Shown in pieces: positions 23,281 through 35,491 of a stretch of DNA of 64,000 bases. The notes below the pieces were generated by a model, which was not told the origin of the DNA, did no database searches, and worked only from the letters and a program-made list of their open reading frames with translations. The stretch is from Cloeon dipterum. Taxonomy: Eukaryota > Arthropoda > Insecta > Ephemeroptera > Baetidae. The stretch's first letter is position 1. Every line of letters begins with the position of its first letter. A program made the translations under genes and the position numbers. The DNA lies in contig NC_088786.1 of NCBI RefSeq assembly GCF_949628265.1, forward strand, positions 9,114,001-9,178,000, written 5' to 3'.

Positions 23281-26200
23281 ATGGAGTTGCCCAGGGGACT
23301 CATGCTTTTCAGCCTGGTGCTGAGCGTTGCCTCCGGCCCTGTCCCTGAGGCCGACGTAACCATCCTTGCCAGGATGGCCGAAGACAAACGAGTTTGCAGT
23401 TTTCCTCCCAGGGAAATGCTTTTGGTACGTGTTGACCTTTGATCTAAATAACCTGTATTATTATGCTGTTATGTGTGTTGTGTGTTAAAACTCTGAAAGT
23501 TTTTCATGTATGATTAGGGCATTTAGATTAATTGAGAAAAATTCTAAAATTAAATGTCAAATAACTTAGCTATTGAACACCACCGTATCTTGACGGAATC
23601 AGTAGTGCCACGAATCAAAACTAATTTAAAATTTACATATTTATTGCTAGTTCGCTATCGCACCAGTGGATTTTCCAGAGGAAATAATATGAGCGGGCAA
23701 CATGAGCCGCAGGGAGAAGGGTTTACGGAATTAGATGATTCTCATGAAATATGGCTTAACACTTTTATGTTTTACCATTTAGATTTTTTCAACGGATCTG
23801 GTGCAAAATATATATCAAAAATAGTTTTGATTGTATAGGATTAGTGTCGCACGCATATATGCGTTTAATAATAAATTCATTCAAAAATAGTTTTGAATGC
23901 ATATGATATGTCCTAAGTTAAAATTAACGCTTATTAATCCAGATTTAAATTGAGCCTTTTAAATCAGGATATTATGCAGCTTTAATCAGGCCAGAGTGGC
24001 TCGATCTGCCTACCCAAATAGCGATTCATGATTGATTATAAATAATAATTTTTTTACTAACTGCCCTGTTAATTTGACGGGTGTTGAGATCAGGCCTCTT
24101 CTTGGTTATTGTTTATTCGGTCACATGAAAACCTATTACGCATTAAAATTTCTTTAACTTTATTTAATATGATTTTTTCTTAGTCAGTCGCACCAGGACC
24201 GTGGTAAATGTGCAGTGATTTCTTAACAATTCAAAATTTTCCCTCAAATATGAAACAAATAATTTTCTAGCCTTCCAATTATGAACTAGGTTCTTTTGGT
24301 TAATGTACAGTCGTTCGCCAGATTCTCCACGGCTATTACGTCCGTTTTTAAAAGACGATTGATATTTGAATTTATTTTTGTTATAATCCAAGATGATACT
24401 GACCGAAAAAATGTTGGTCAAAAGCTCACACCCCAAAGTAAAACAAATTTCCCCAACACGTCCACATTGACAACTATTTTAATTTTTATATCATATTTAG
24501 ATATGAAAGTGACTCGTTTTGGCCTTTGAATAATGATTGATGGTTCCATTTATATTATAAACTTGTCAAGAAGTAGTTAAAACATGCTATTTAGCTACTT
24601 TATATGTAAAAATTCAACACTCGAAAGATCTGGATAAAACCATTTACACCTGATAACACTATTTCCCAACTTTGATTTAATTGAAAAATTGTTTCCTGTG
24701 CAAAATCAAAACAAACATCACGCAAAATATTTTTGGGTGTTTATTATTTTTTACAAAATATTAATTATTGCCGTAAATAAGTTTTTTGATTTCTCATTAA
24801 AGGCACAGGAGGAAATTCACAGGATCCCTTATTTTTGCGGGAGGAAAATTTTACAATTAATTAAAAAATTGTAGGGTTTTCTAGAATTTTGTAATTTGTT
24901 TAAAAAACTTATTGTAAATACAGGACGAAGTTTCCGAAATTTTTCGAAAAAAAAATTAAAATATATGTCCTTTTGTCAAATCTTTAAATTCTACCCGTTT
25001 TTCAAAAGTTTGGGAAAAAATTCAACCAGTTTTTATATATTATCATTTATTAAAATTTAAAATTTTTCCTTTATGAACCTGTTCATGGAAAGGTTATTGT
25101 TAACATTTGTGCGAAAGAAAATTTTTGATACTTATCAAACTATATTGCAGGATAAAAGCAAGAACGGCATTCTCCGATCCTGCAGAATGGATTTGGAAGA
25201 GGATTTGAAAAACGCAAGCCAAACGCTGGAGTTTGCTGCCGACAACCCAACTTACCTGCTCTGCATGGGAATCTATGATCTCTCCATTCACGTTTGCCAG
25301 TCCAAAATTTCGTCAGAAGCCCTGCCCAACACCCCCGAGGCGTTCAATAAACTCTTCACTGACGATATACGCGCTGAAAACTTCTGCACAGACATCGCGA
25401 ACATTGAGCCAGTTGCTGCCTCGAGTAATACAACTGCCAGATGGGTCACGATTTTGACTCAAAACCTGGCCACGGAGGCAGAATGCACAAGAATTTGCAA
25501 GCCAAAAAGCAACCACACCAATCCTCTCTGTAATATCATCGCCTGGGGAAGGAATATCTTAAAAAAGAGGGAAAGCAGCAATCCCGTCGAAAAAGGTATA
25601 TTTAATGAGAGCTCTTTCAAATTCAATTAATTTCAGAAGTGTCATATATAACAGATATCTTTTAAGTTGAATGAATCATAAATGACAAATAGAACTCAGG
25701 AACCACTTGTAAATATTTAGAATAATTTTCTTTTAATATATCTATTTTCAAAATTTCATTCTGAAATGGGAAAAAAGCTTCTAAATCATAAAACCCTTTT
25801 CGATAAAGTCTTCATTGAGGTGTTATTTTTTCTAGATACATTTTTATTAAAGGAAGAAAAATTTCGCTTTTCCTAATAAGAACCCTAAAAAGTGATGAAA
25901 TAATTTAGGTTTATATTTTTTTCATTTTTAAGTGGAAAATTCCAACCGCTGGTGATTGTAAATCATCTTCAACTTAATTGAGATATGAACTACGTAATGA
26001 GGATTGAAGGCTAATTGCCCTAATTGCTGACCTGAAAGGCTAAAACAGTTTGACTATTACGAGAACAAATGACGTAATTTTTTCAATTTGTTCATTGCAG
26101 TTGGCAGTAGCACATCCTACAATTAAGATCTATTCAGAATGAGGAAATTGCTTCAATCCTTAACTATTGAACTGTTCCCTGTACCTCTAATAAGAAAACT

Positions 26201-29190
26201 TTAATAATTAAGTCAAAACAAATTAATTTCGGTCTGGATATATTGCAGTATCTTTCAGTTTCTTGCAACCGCTTGCTGCTTGAACATTATTTCATTCAAC
26301 TTTCGCGGATATTAAAATTCAGTTCATTTCATAACCTTTTCACTTTAGGAGAGAAGGTTACAATGAGTTTAACAGTGTGCAATGTTGACAGTTGGAACTT
26401 GAGATTTGGCGGTAAAAATATCGCAAAAATAGGATTTTTTCTGAGCAGTATTTCTCAAAATCGGACGTGAGCCTAAAATTTTCACACGTACATTTGATAT
26501 AATTTTGGGGGACTTTTCAGATTAAAGATAATGTAAGAAATAATTATTGATATCACAATTACACGCAAAGATCATATTGAGTCATTTTTCTGAAAATTTA
26601 TGTGTATTAATTTAGGCACGTGTGAAAATATCAGTGTTGGTAAAATTTAGCGCTAATCTGATCTATTGTGACAAAAGGAATTTAAGGAAAGCCTAATGTT
26701 TTAAAAGAAGTTGAGATATCGCGTTCTCTAAAGGGTCTGAATGTTGAATGTTGCCCTTTAAAACCTGCATACAATTTTGTATATTTTTAGCGTTGAGCGA
26801 AAACTATAGTGAATTTTTATTGATTTTTTTCAAACAGAGTCCTACAATTTGTACAGTAAAAAAAGCTCAGGAAAAGTGATTATTTGGCCTTAATTTGAAA
26901 CTTTATTTTAGGTTAAATATCATCAAAAATGAAAATTATGTTAACATTTCAGCTCCGTCTACTGCACTGAGAGATGAAGAATTGATGCAAAACGGCGAGC
27001 CCAAGGAGGAAAGCGCCGAGCCCCCAACAAAAAGTGCTGAGACCTCGCCAAAAAGCGCGAGTCCTGCGAGCACCAGCAGCAAGACGTCAGCGGCGACCTC
27101 TCAATCTGCTCTCTCCTCCTCAGCCGCTGGTGTAGCGGTTGGCAAGACGCCGTCCGCTTCGCCAAAGAACGCGGGTGCTGCAGCCAACGCGACTTCTGCT
27201 CAAAGCGTATCCGCCACTGCGACAAAGGATTCGATCACGCAAGCTAGCGCGTCTCAACCCACTGCTGAAAAGACTACCAGCACAACCACAACAGGGAAGG
27301 AAACTGGTAACGCCGCTAGCAAGACCACTCCTGATTACAACGATGAGGTTGAAGAAGGTAGGAGAAAGATTTTTTAGAAAATTATTTATTTTAACTTTTT
27401 GCGATATGAAATGAAAAAAATATTTCAGAAATTGTTTGACCAGTAAAGAAATTATTAAAAAAATAATTCGCGAAGAAATAAGTAAAGCAAACAAATTTTA
27501 GGCTAACAGAGTTGCATTTACTTACCACCCGGTTTTTCACCACTGGTTTTTAACGGTTTTTACCAATTTCTTGGGAATGAAATGAAGATATTCCATATTT
27601 TCCCTGTGAAAATCTAAAATTTGCAGTCGTAGTTATCAAAATTTCCTCTGCTGTACATATTTTTAAATTGCCATTTTTTGCTGCCTCAATTTCTCCAAAA
27701 ATTTCTTCAAGTTGAGGTCATGAGCAATAATTAGGATATTATTGAAAACTGAGGTGCAAACATGGCCTGCAAGAAACTGGTAGAAATGAAAAAAAAACGC
27801 TTTTTACCGTTGCACTAAATTTTTTAAATAAAATGCAGGTGTTTTGCAATCCTGTGTAGGCTAATATTTTCTAATCCTCTCTTTAATTTTTTTAATTTTT
27901 AATTTCCGGCCAAAATATTCTGGAAATCTTGGCTTGAGATTTATTTATTAAAATAATTATATTAATCCAGTAAGTAGGAAAACCACGTCTTGTTTTTCAT
28001 TTACCGCTAAAGAATGCAAAAACCTGGAACGAAAATTTGTTCCCAGAAACAACAATAATTAAACTTATTAAAATTTACACCACTCATTTAGTCACACCTA
28101 GACTGTTGTTTGATTTGAGCTTAAATACGATTTTTATTTTAGAAACTTAGAAATGATTTTTCGATGACTCTGGAACCAAATTTAACTTCTGGAATTAATT
28201 TTAGAGAGCCTTTGGGCAATTTTGAGGGTGGATTATAGATGAAAAATTAGGCGTTCCATGTTATTATCAGATATCTAGAAAAATTCTGCTTTCATTATTT
28301 CGCAACCTTTGTGTGGTTTAAAATAGGGGTTTTTCACAAAAAATTTTTGCACCTGGTTGCATTTCCAATCTACTCATTGGCAGACTAGTCTTTTTGCTAT
28401 GCTTATAGACTTCATCTTTTTTAAAAATCTTTTTCACGCCTAATGCTTTGTTCTTCATTTGTGTGCAGTTTACAACCCAGGAGAGGAGGACAATAAAGAT
28501 AAGCCAGTAGGTGACACCGAAATACCCGGTAAGCTAAATTAAAACAAAAAATTTCAAATGAATTAGCTTATATTTACTTAAAACTTGCAGATGACAAAGG
28601 AAATAATGAAGTAAATGCTCAACTTGGCGGATTGATGGAACAAAGAGAGGGAAATGTGGATGATCAGTCCAACTTTCCTTCCTATTTCCTCACCTTGGTC
28701 ATCATTTGTGTTGTTGGATACTTAGTTTTCCACAACAAGCAAAAGGTTTGTTACTTTCATCCTCTGGTACCTCTTTCTTCACAAAAAATGGTGAAATTGA
28801 AAAATATACTCACACCTTTTTAAAGAAACCCCATTTTGTCGATAATTCTATTCACAAGTGGGAGATTTTTATAAAACTTAGTTAAAGCTCAACGGATAGT
28901 TGTTATTCTCTTGCAAGTAACTTTCATCTTAATTTTAAAATTGTGTTAATGTTCTGTCCATATAATTAATATTATAAATTTCATTTTATTTAAAAATTAT
29001 TCACACAAAATAAATGCTAAAAATGATATCCTTTTTGTAGATTTTTGCTCTAGTATTGGAGGGTCGCAGAGGTAGCAACGGATCTCGGCGTCGGCCCAAC
29101 TCATCCAACTACAGAAAGCTGAACACAAACCTCGAAGAGGCAATCACTTCTCCTGCACCACGAAGCACTAATTCTCACGTTATCTATTGA
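23281..29190 (+). CDS. TGOLN2: Trans-Golgi network integral membrane protein, TGN38/TGN46-like
   Basis: Six exons, 23281-23424, 25151-25595, 26953-27357, 28469-28528, 28591-28745, 29041-29190, give 452 residues. MELPRGLMLFSLVLSVASG is a signal peptide. A lumenal Cys-containing domain (exon 2) precedes a low-complexity Ala/Ser/Thr/Lys region (exon 3, with KSAE/KSAS-like repeats) and an acidic stretch. One membrane helix (YFLTLVIICVVGYLVF) leads to a cytosolic tail, HNKQKIFALVLEGRR, close to the mammalian TGN46 tail. NSSNYRKL matches the position of SDYQRL, the YxxPhi signal that retrieves TGN38 from the plasma membrane. The N-terminal domain was not recognised, as expected because only the membrane and tail region is conserved in this family. 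KCT2-type proteins are the nearest alternative. Confidence 0.8.
23425..25150 (+). other. First coding intron of the TGN38-like gene
   Basis: Donor gtacgt, acceptor atattgcag. AT-rich; several short open frames inside have no recognisable content. Introns at 25596-26952 and 27358-28468 of the same gene are similar and empty. Confidence 0.6.
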
Positions 29191-29593
29191 AGGAAGACTG
29201 CCTTTTCTGCCATGCCATTTGCTTAATTGGTACCCTCCACTGTGCTATTTGTTTCGAGGTTTGTGTGTCTCTCCTCCTTTCGGCTTTTGATATTGTCGTT
29301 GGACACTAACTGTGATTAGAAACTCACTTAGATTTATTTATGAATCCACTTCCTTGCTTACTTACTTTTGCATTATCGTTATTAGGGAACCCCTAATAAA
29401 CATGGAATTTTTGGAATTGATACAAAATAAGGATTTTTATTATTAAAAGCAAACATTCCACGTGTTTTTTGATAAGATACAGAGCTGCGTAAGTTTATTA
29501 CAACTGAATACATAATATATCACCTCATTTTCGCAAAGCTGGAGCTCATCAAACATCTCTTATTAAAAAAATAACTTAAAACTACAGCAACAT
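29191..29593. other. Shared 3' region of two convergent genes
   Basis: Plus-strand AATAAA at 29395-29400 serves the TGN38-like gene. On the minus strand AATAAA (TTTATT at 29494-29499 and 29436-29441) serves the desaturase. The predicted 3' ends are about 40-100 bp apart or overlap. Confidence 0.6.
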
Positions 29594-32544
29594 TCACGCC
29601 CGATGCCGAGCACTACCATTACTAACAACGTGATTGTTATTCGCCTTTGCCGATTCGTCAGGGTGTGGCTCGGCTTCCTCTATGTGATCGTGGCATTCTT
29701 TTTTTGTGGTGTGGAATCCGTGGATGTCAGTTCCGTCGCCGGTCCTCTGGATTCTCCGGTGGATCATTTGGTCAGAAGCGAATTTCAGGTCGTAGGCCCA
29801 GCCGATCCTGGCGAAGAACTCGATCAATTGCGTCGTCCAGCTGTGGTGCACGGCCAGCTCGGCTGCCCGGTAGTCCCAGGGGAATGCGTGGTGGTAGTTG
29901 TGCCAACCCTCTCCGAACGCCCACATTCCCACCCATTTGTTCTCCCTCGGCATTATGTTCCTGAAAGAATATTTTACAAATTATGAGAAAATCTTGACTG
30001 ATATTTCTATAGAACTAATTAATATTAAGAAAATAATGAAAAATGGCTTAACTCTTCGCAAAATTTACTAATAAATTACCTGCGCGTTTATTAATTCTTC
30101 CAATTTTTATGTAAGCAGTGTTTAAGTTCAGAAAAAGCCGACTTTTTCGGAAAAGGTTCATGTCATCTGGTAAAATCAGATTTAACCTGATGATAATGTT
30201 TTAATCTCCATTCAAGATAGATTTACGCAAACCAAACATTTACAACCATGTATCATAATGCAAATTCCAGACATTAAAAAAACTATTAAATACCTCTTTC
30301 TTCACGAAAAGACAGATTCCCAAAAAAATTATATAAAACTGTCGAGAAAGGTGGTATTGCGTCCTTAAGAAATATTTTTACCGACATCAATAAGCAAATT
30401 AATGGCTCAGAATTTTATTTAATTGATCGCTATTTCAACAACTTTCCAACAACATTTGTTGCTATAATTATTTGATTTTGAAAAAAGGCTCATTTGTTAC
30501 TCTTTTGGGACATGCCAGAGAAATAGCTTAAACTTGCTGTAAAATCGGCAGGCTAATTTGTCGGTCATTGGATTTTTTAAGTTCTTTCAGAAAGTATAAA
30601 GACAAATCGAGGACACATGTTTTTTAATTAGATCAAGGCTGAAAAGAGGCATTGAAATTGAAAAACAGCTAAGTCCCATACATATTTTATCTTAACTTCC
30701 TGTCTTTTACGCCCTTAAGCGTTTTGCTATTAGCACTATTTCCATTGAAAATATGTTTTGTCAAAACATCTGCATTTTTTTAATTTTATATCTATTGGAA
30801 TGTTAGGAATATCTATGCTAACATTGAGTTTGATGTATCGGGCCCTGATGGGCCCTTAAATTCAAATGTGTCAATTTTCAACACGAGTAATTGAGGAGTA
30901 GAATGCTGACTCCGCATAAAGCAAATTTTAAATTTCTGCCATTTTTATTTTTGCCTATAGTTAAAATTTAAAATATTTTAGAGGTTCTAACGTGCGATTC
31001 AAAACACCTTTCTTGAATTGTGCCTCCAAAATTTACGTTGAAGCCATTTTCGACTCTTTTGTGATGCTTAAAAACAGTTGCCTTTTTCAGATTTCTAATT
31101 TTATCTTATTTTAATTTAAAAAGAAAATGCGCATTTCAACAATGGAATATTCCTCGAGTGGCTTTTTCGATACAAAAAATGAAATATTTCACTTACTTAT
31201 CATACGGCTTGGTTCCCCACAAGTGAGCAGCACTGTTGACGGTCCAAGTAAGATTCAGCACGATGATGCTCCTGGTAAAGTAGACGGTCAGGAGAGCGTC
31301 AAGCCAATATTCGTCGAAGAAGTAGATTGGCACAATGACGGGCAGGAAGATTGCACACAGGACGTACAGCTTCTTGTAGTGACTACATTAAAGGAAATGT
31401 TGGTGAGTCAAAGCAAGTATGCAGGCTAATTCTCACTTCTTTTGGAACATGAGCAGCGGGTCTCTCTCGATGTCGCTCATGTCGATGGTCAGGCCTTTGA
31501 TCTTGATGAGTGGGTGCTTTTTCATGGCTAGCCAGCCGACGTGCGAGTACCAGAAGCCGCGGCGGGCGTTGTGCGGGTCAGCGTTCGTGTCGCTGTACTT
31601 GTGGTGCAATCTGTGGTCTCTCACCCAGATGTACATGCAGTTCTGAAAGCAATGCACGATTATCTTCAGCTCCAGTTGTTGCCGCCGCTAACTCACCTGC
31701 CCGGCAACCGTATGCCAGAAGAGCAGCAGCGCTCTCAGTTTCCAGTTCGCTTTGAACGCTTTGTGCGAGTACAGTCTGTGGGCTCCCATCAGAACGCCTT
31801 CCGCGCTGAGGAAGCCAACGAAAAAGGCTGAAAGTTAAAATTTTGTCAGTCTTTTTGTAGCTGTACTGATTACCCAGAATTGATTAAAGTTGTTGCATAT
31901 GAATACGAATCAAATCAATTTTTGGCATTTCAATCAATTTTCCTTTTAATTTCAGTATTTTAGCTTGATTTGTTGAGATCGGTTAAAACGAAAAAAATCA
32001 AATGTGAATTTTTACGGACCACCATTTCGAATAAAATTCTTAAATTAATGTTAACAGCTGTCTTCATAAGAAAAAATATCACAAGAAATTAAATGCAGCT
32101 TCCTCGGTTTGCAGCGAGCTGGTTTTTAATTTCTTAATTCTGACAATTATGACAACTTCGCGTGCTTTCTGCCTTCATTTTTCATCAAGAAGTAAAAAAA
32201 TTATTTATCAAAGCCTTTTACCACTTTCTATGGATATTAAATTCTTAAAAAAAAATCTGCTTTAAATTCTATGTGAAGACCTTACCCCAAAACATGGTTT
32301 TCCATTGGGTGAGCGGGTAGAGGGTGGTGATGGTTCCGAGGCATCGGACACCACCGATGAAGAAGAGCACGTGCAGGATAACAAAGCCAATAGCGTTGAA
32401 CCAGACGATCTCCCCAGAAAACTCCTCCATCAACTCTTTCTCTTCCTTTTTCTTGAGCTCCTCCTTGGTGGGCAAGCGGGGCTCAGAGGCGTCCTCGGGA
32501 AGAGGCACCAGGGGCTCGTTGGCTGCGTGCGGAGATGGTGGCAT
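29594..32544 (-). CDS. Acyl-CoA delta-9 desaturase
   Basis: Five coding exons on the minus strand, 32544-32286, 31827-31697, 31642-31437, 31382-31197, 29960-29594, give 382 residues, the usual length. All three histidine boxes are present: HRLYSH (HX4H), HRLHH and HNYHH, plus the NSAAHLWG histidine, which together bind the di-iron centre. Four membrane segments fit an ER enzyme that introduces a cis-9 double bond into stearoyl- or palmitoyl-CoA with cytochrome b5. Box 1 has Tyr where most homologues have Trp. The N-terminus is hydrophilic and the C-terminus ends in an acidic/Asn-rich tail. A non-coding first exon is predicted near 33700-33557, spliced to 32549. Chain-length preference and pheromone versus housekeeping role cannot be read from sequence. 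Confidence 0.95.
29961..31196 (-). other. Largest coding intron of the desaturase
   Basis: Donor gtaagt and acceptor ttctttcag on the minus strand. AT-rich, no other gene or repeat recognised. Confidence 0.7.
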
Positions 32545-33556
32545 GGTTGCTGCGGCAGAAAGAAGAGTGTCTAGCGATAGATATCACAGTAGACGATAGG
32601 GACAATTAAGTGGGGGATGCGACACCGATGACTGTCACCTCGGCCGAAAAATATTCATCGCATTTGCATAAATTTGGAAGCGTCGTCCTGCCATTGTCCC
32701 TGACACTGGCGTGAACTAATATTCGGATTGATTCCCATGACTCAATTGTCCGTCTAGATTTTTCTACTGCCGGTTTTTCCCGGAAAAAGCAGCTAGATAT
32801 GCACGGGTCCGGATTGCAACTGATTAGAAAATTAAATTAAATTTTTGTACATTTAATTGATTTTTATTTAATTTGCATGGTTTTAAAGGAGATTGTGAAA
32901 TAATTCATTTTCAAAACAATAAAGGTTTTCAGGAATTATTGAAAATTGCATTGGCAGTTCCGGTCAAAAATTATAAACAATGCCGCGAATCAGGCTTCTC
33001 TCTAAAAATACAAAAAAAATAGTTTTTAAATTTGTTTCACCCTTTTTAATTTTGCGTTATACTTGAAATATTTTTCACTACCTACTGATCGATGCAAAAT
33101 TGAAGGAATGAACTGTTTATAAACAAATAGCTTTACTATATTTCATCTGAGGGGCCAGAAAATTATTCACTTTTCTAATTGTTTTCAGGTAATTTTTTAC
33201 TGTTTATGATAGTTGTGAAGATTTAAATGCTAGTATGATAATTTGAATATTGATCACTTAAAGGTTTTTTATACGTTATAATAATTGTTCTTTTAATTAC
33301 CCCAGTCAATATTTACAAACAGATATCTAGCCCTAATTTTCCCAATCTCAATGAAGTCATTTTATCCTTATGTCAATTTCTACTTAAATTTGTTGAAAAT
33401 TTTATACATCAATAGAGAAAAAGGAAATTTTGCTGTTTTTATTTTACAGTTAGTAAAAAATGTTGCTTTCCTTTGCATTCTTTTAATTTTGAACTTTGAG
33501 CAAGTAATATAAAATATAATTTTTAACTATAACAAATACTTGAAATATATTCTTAC

Positions 33557-33702
33557 TTTTGATGAACAGAAAGAGATCCGAAAGAGCTGCAACAGTCCTG
33601 AGGGCGTCGGTGTTCCCTTTCCTTCCAACAAGCTATTCTCTAGGCCCCCTATTTTTTGTCAGCCCCTTGCACTTCTTCACTCCACTAACAGCACTTGAAG
33701 AA
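33557..33702 (-). other. Predicted 5' UTR exon of the desaturase
   Basis: On the minus strand a gtaaga donor at 33556-33551 joins an acceptor (ctgccgcag) ending at 32550, four bases before CATG of the start codon context. The upstream edge is set about 30 nt below the TATA box and is approximate. Confidence 0.5.
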
Positions 33703-33727
33703 TAGGCAGAGCATTTGGTGCCTTTGG

Positions 33728-33735
33728 TTTTTATA
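33728..33735 (-). promoter_or_regulatory. TATA box of the desaturase promoter
   Basis: TATAAAAA on the minus strand, followed by a GC-rich stretch upstream (cgaggcgccgcg on the plus strand). It is correctly placed about 30 nt before the start of the predicted 5' UTR exon. Confidence 0.6.
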
Positions 33736-35491
33736 CGAGGCGCCGCGATTGTGGGTCACTCACCGTTGACGAAACTGATTTGCTATGCAAAGGTTCCCAC
33801 AGATTTTCTCACCACCGCGCCGAACCATTTCCAAGAGGAGCGGGTGACCAGAAGTTGCTCGATTGGTAAAACGTGCCACTCGGCACAAGCGTGCACGTGT
33901 TTCGCCAATGTGATCACGTAACGACTCATTATTTATGTTTGTTTATTCAAAGCAATTAAGGAATTATTCATTTTAAGTCGCACGGAAAAATAATGGAAAG
34001 CCAGATTTCAATTTCTATTTGATATTTCGTTTGTTACGTAACGTGTTGCGTCTTCCGCGTTGCGCACTGTCACGCATTTCGCCGCAATCCAGAAGGTGTT
34101 GATGAATAAATTAAATTCACCCTATTTAGATTGAAAACGTCATTCTTTTATTTACATAAAATCTGAAACATGGCATCTTTGGACCGAGAGGAAATGTACA
34201 ACTTACGAGTGATGAGTACACAGACTTTGCGTAGAGCGCCAAACGCGATTTGTTCTAAAATCAGCGTCGAAATGAAATCCGACGTTGAAATTTTGGAATG
34301 AGAGATTCAAAGTATTTTGTTCCATCCATATATAATGTGTGTGTGTATATATAACATTTTATGTACATTCCGCAACATTTAATTAAAACAGGGCCACCGT
34401 CGCAGGCGTTCCATTTTAGACGTAAGACACAGTTCTACTATATACCATATACACAAAACAAGCTTGATATATAATATCATGAATTTGTCAAAGTGTCAAA
34501 AGAGCACGTAACACGCACGTCGCATTTTTAATGATAAACCACTCTCTCTGCAGTCTCGTCTCCACTTCACTCTTCGCCAACAATGATTTTATTTTTTGAA
34601 ACAACAAGCAGCTGCACGATGTGCGCTAGGCTTATAATATAATATACACGTAATTATTTTCAACACTTTTGTGAGGACAAATGGAAAACAACAACACAGC
34701 CACAGAGAATATGTATATATTTATCCACAAAAAGTGCAATATGTCCTCCAACTTTGCAACAAAAACGCGAATACATGCGTGGGCTATAATCTTTTTTTTC
34801 AAAATCATCAACGCGCGGACTAAATTTTCATCTTTGAATCGATATATAACATTAACAAGAGTATATTTATTTTCAGTACCAATCGTTTCATAATTATGGG
34901 CAATTATGTGAGTATTTCAACATTATTTTCCAACGCATTACTTTATTTACGGCTTAAGTAAAAGTATACAAAAGTAGAAAACTTGACTATATTTTTGTTC
35001 TTTTGTTGTAAAAGGTTCAAAATCATGACCTGGCAGCCTGCAGCTTGAGCAGCGGCTCTCGTTAAGCGCAGAGTCCTTCAAGCTAGGAGCTTTTAAAAAA
35101 ATGCAAATGTAGGAAAAGCATCAAACTGTATGTGTCCGAGTAGCATTTAGAATATATATGGTAGTAACAAAATTTATATGAGTGTGTGTGTGACTAACAA
35201 GCATAAAGGCTTCTGGCTATTCTTTTAACAGCTATATGGCTACGTAGGAAAATCGGAAAAATATGCGCTCGAAACTTCTCTTTGTGTGTCAACCTCTAAC
35301 ACTGAGCACCGTCAACTTTGATTACTCACACAGGAAGCCCCCTAGCTCTGTTCACTCGTGCTCGATCGTATCGACGCTTCCGCTGCAATTATTACTCACG
35401 ATCAACAGCAATCACTCCCGCACCAGCCAGAGTAAATTGCAATTTTCCCACCGCGCGAAACAAATTATTGTTCCACACACGCAGAAATGTC
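33736..35491. other. Desaturase upstream region and 3' UTR of the NLR-like gene
   Basis: No coding found. A short GT/AT microsatellite lies at about 34338-34356. Minus-strand AATAAA signals (TTTATT at 34942-34947 and 34866-34871) would give the NLR-like gene a 3' UTR of roughly 550-630 nt. Confidence 0.5.
34033..34042. promoter_or_regulatory. Perfect PAR-bZIP type site upstream of the desaturase
   Basis: GTTACGTAAC is palindromic and contains TTACGTAA, the consensus bound by PAR-bZIP factors (Pdp1/vrille type). It lies about 300 bp upstream of the TATA box. Function is inferred only from the motif. Confidence 0.35.
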
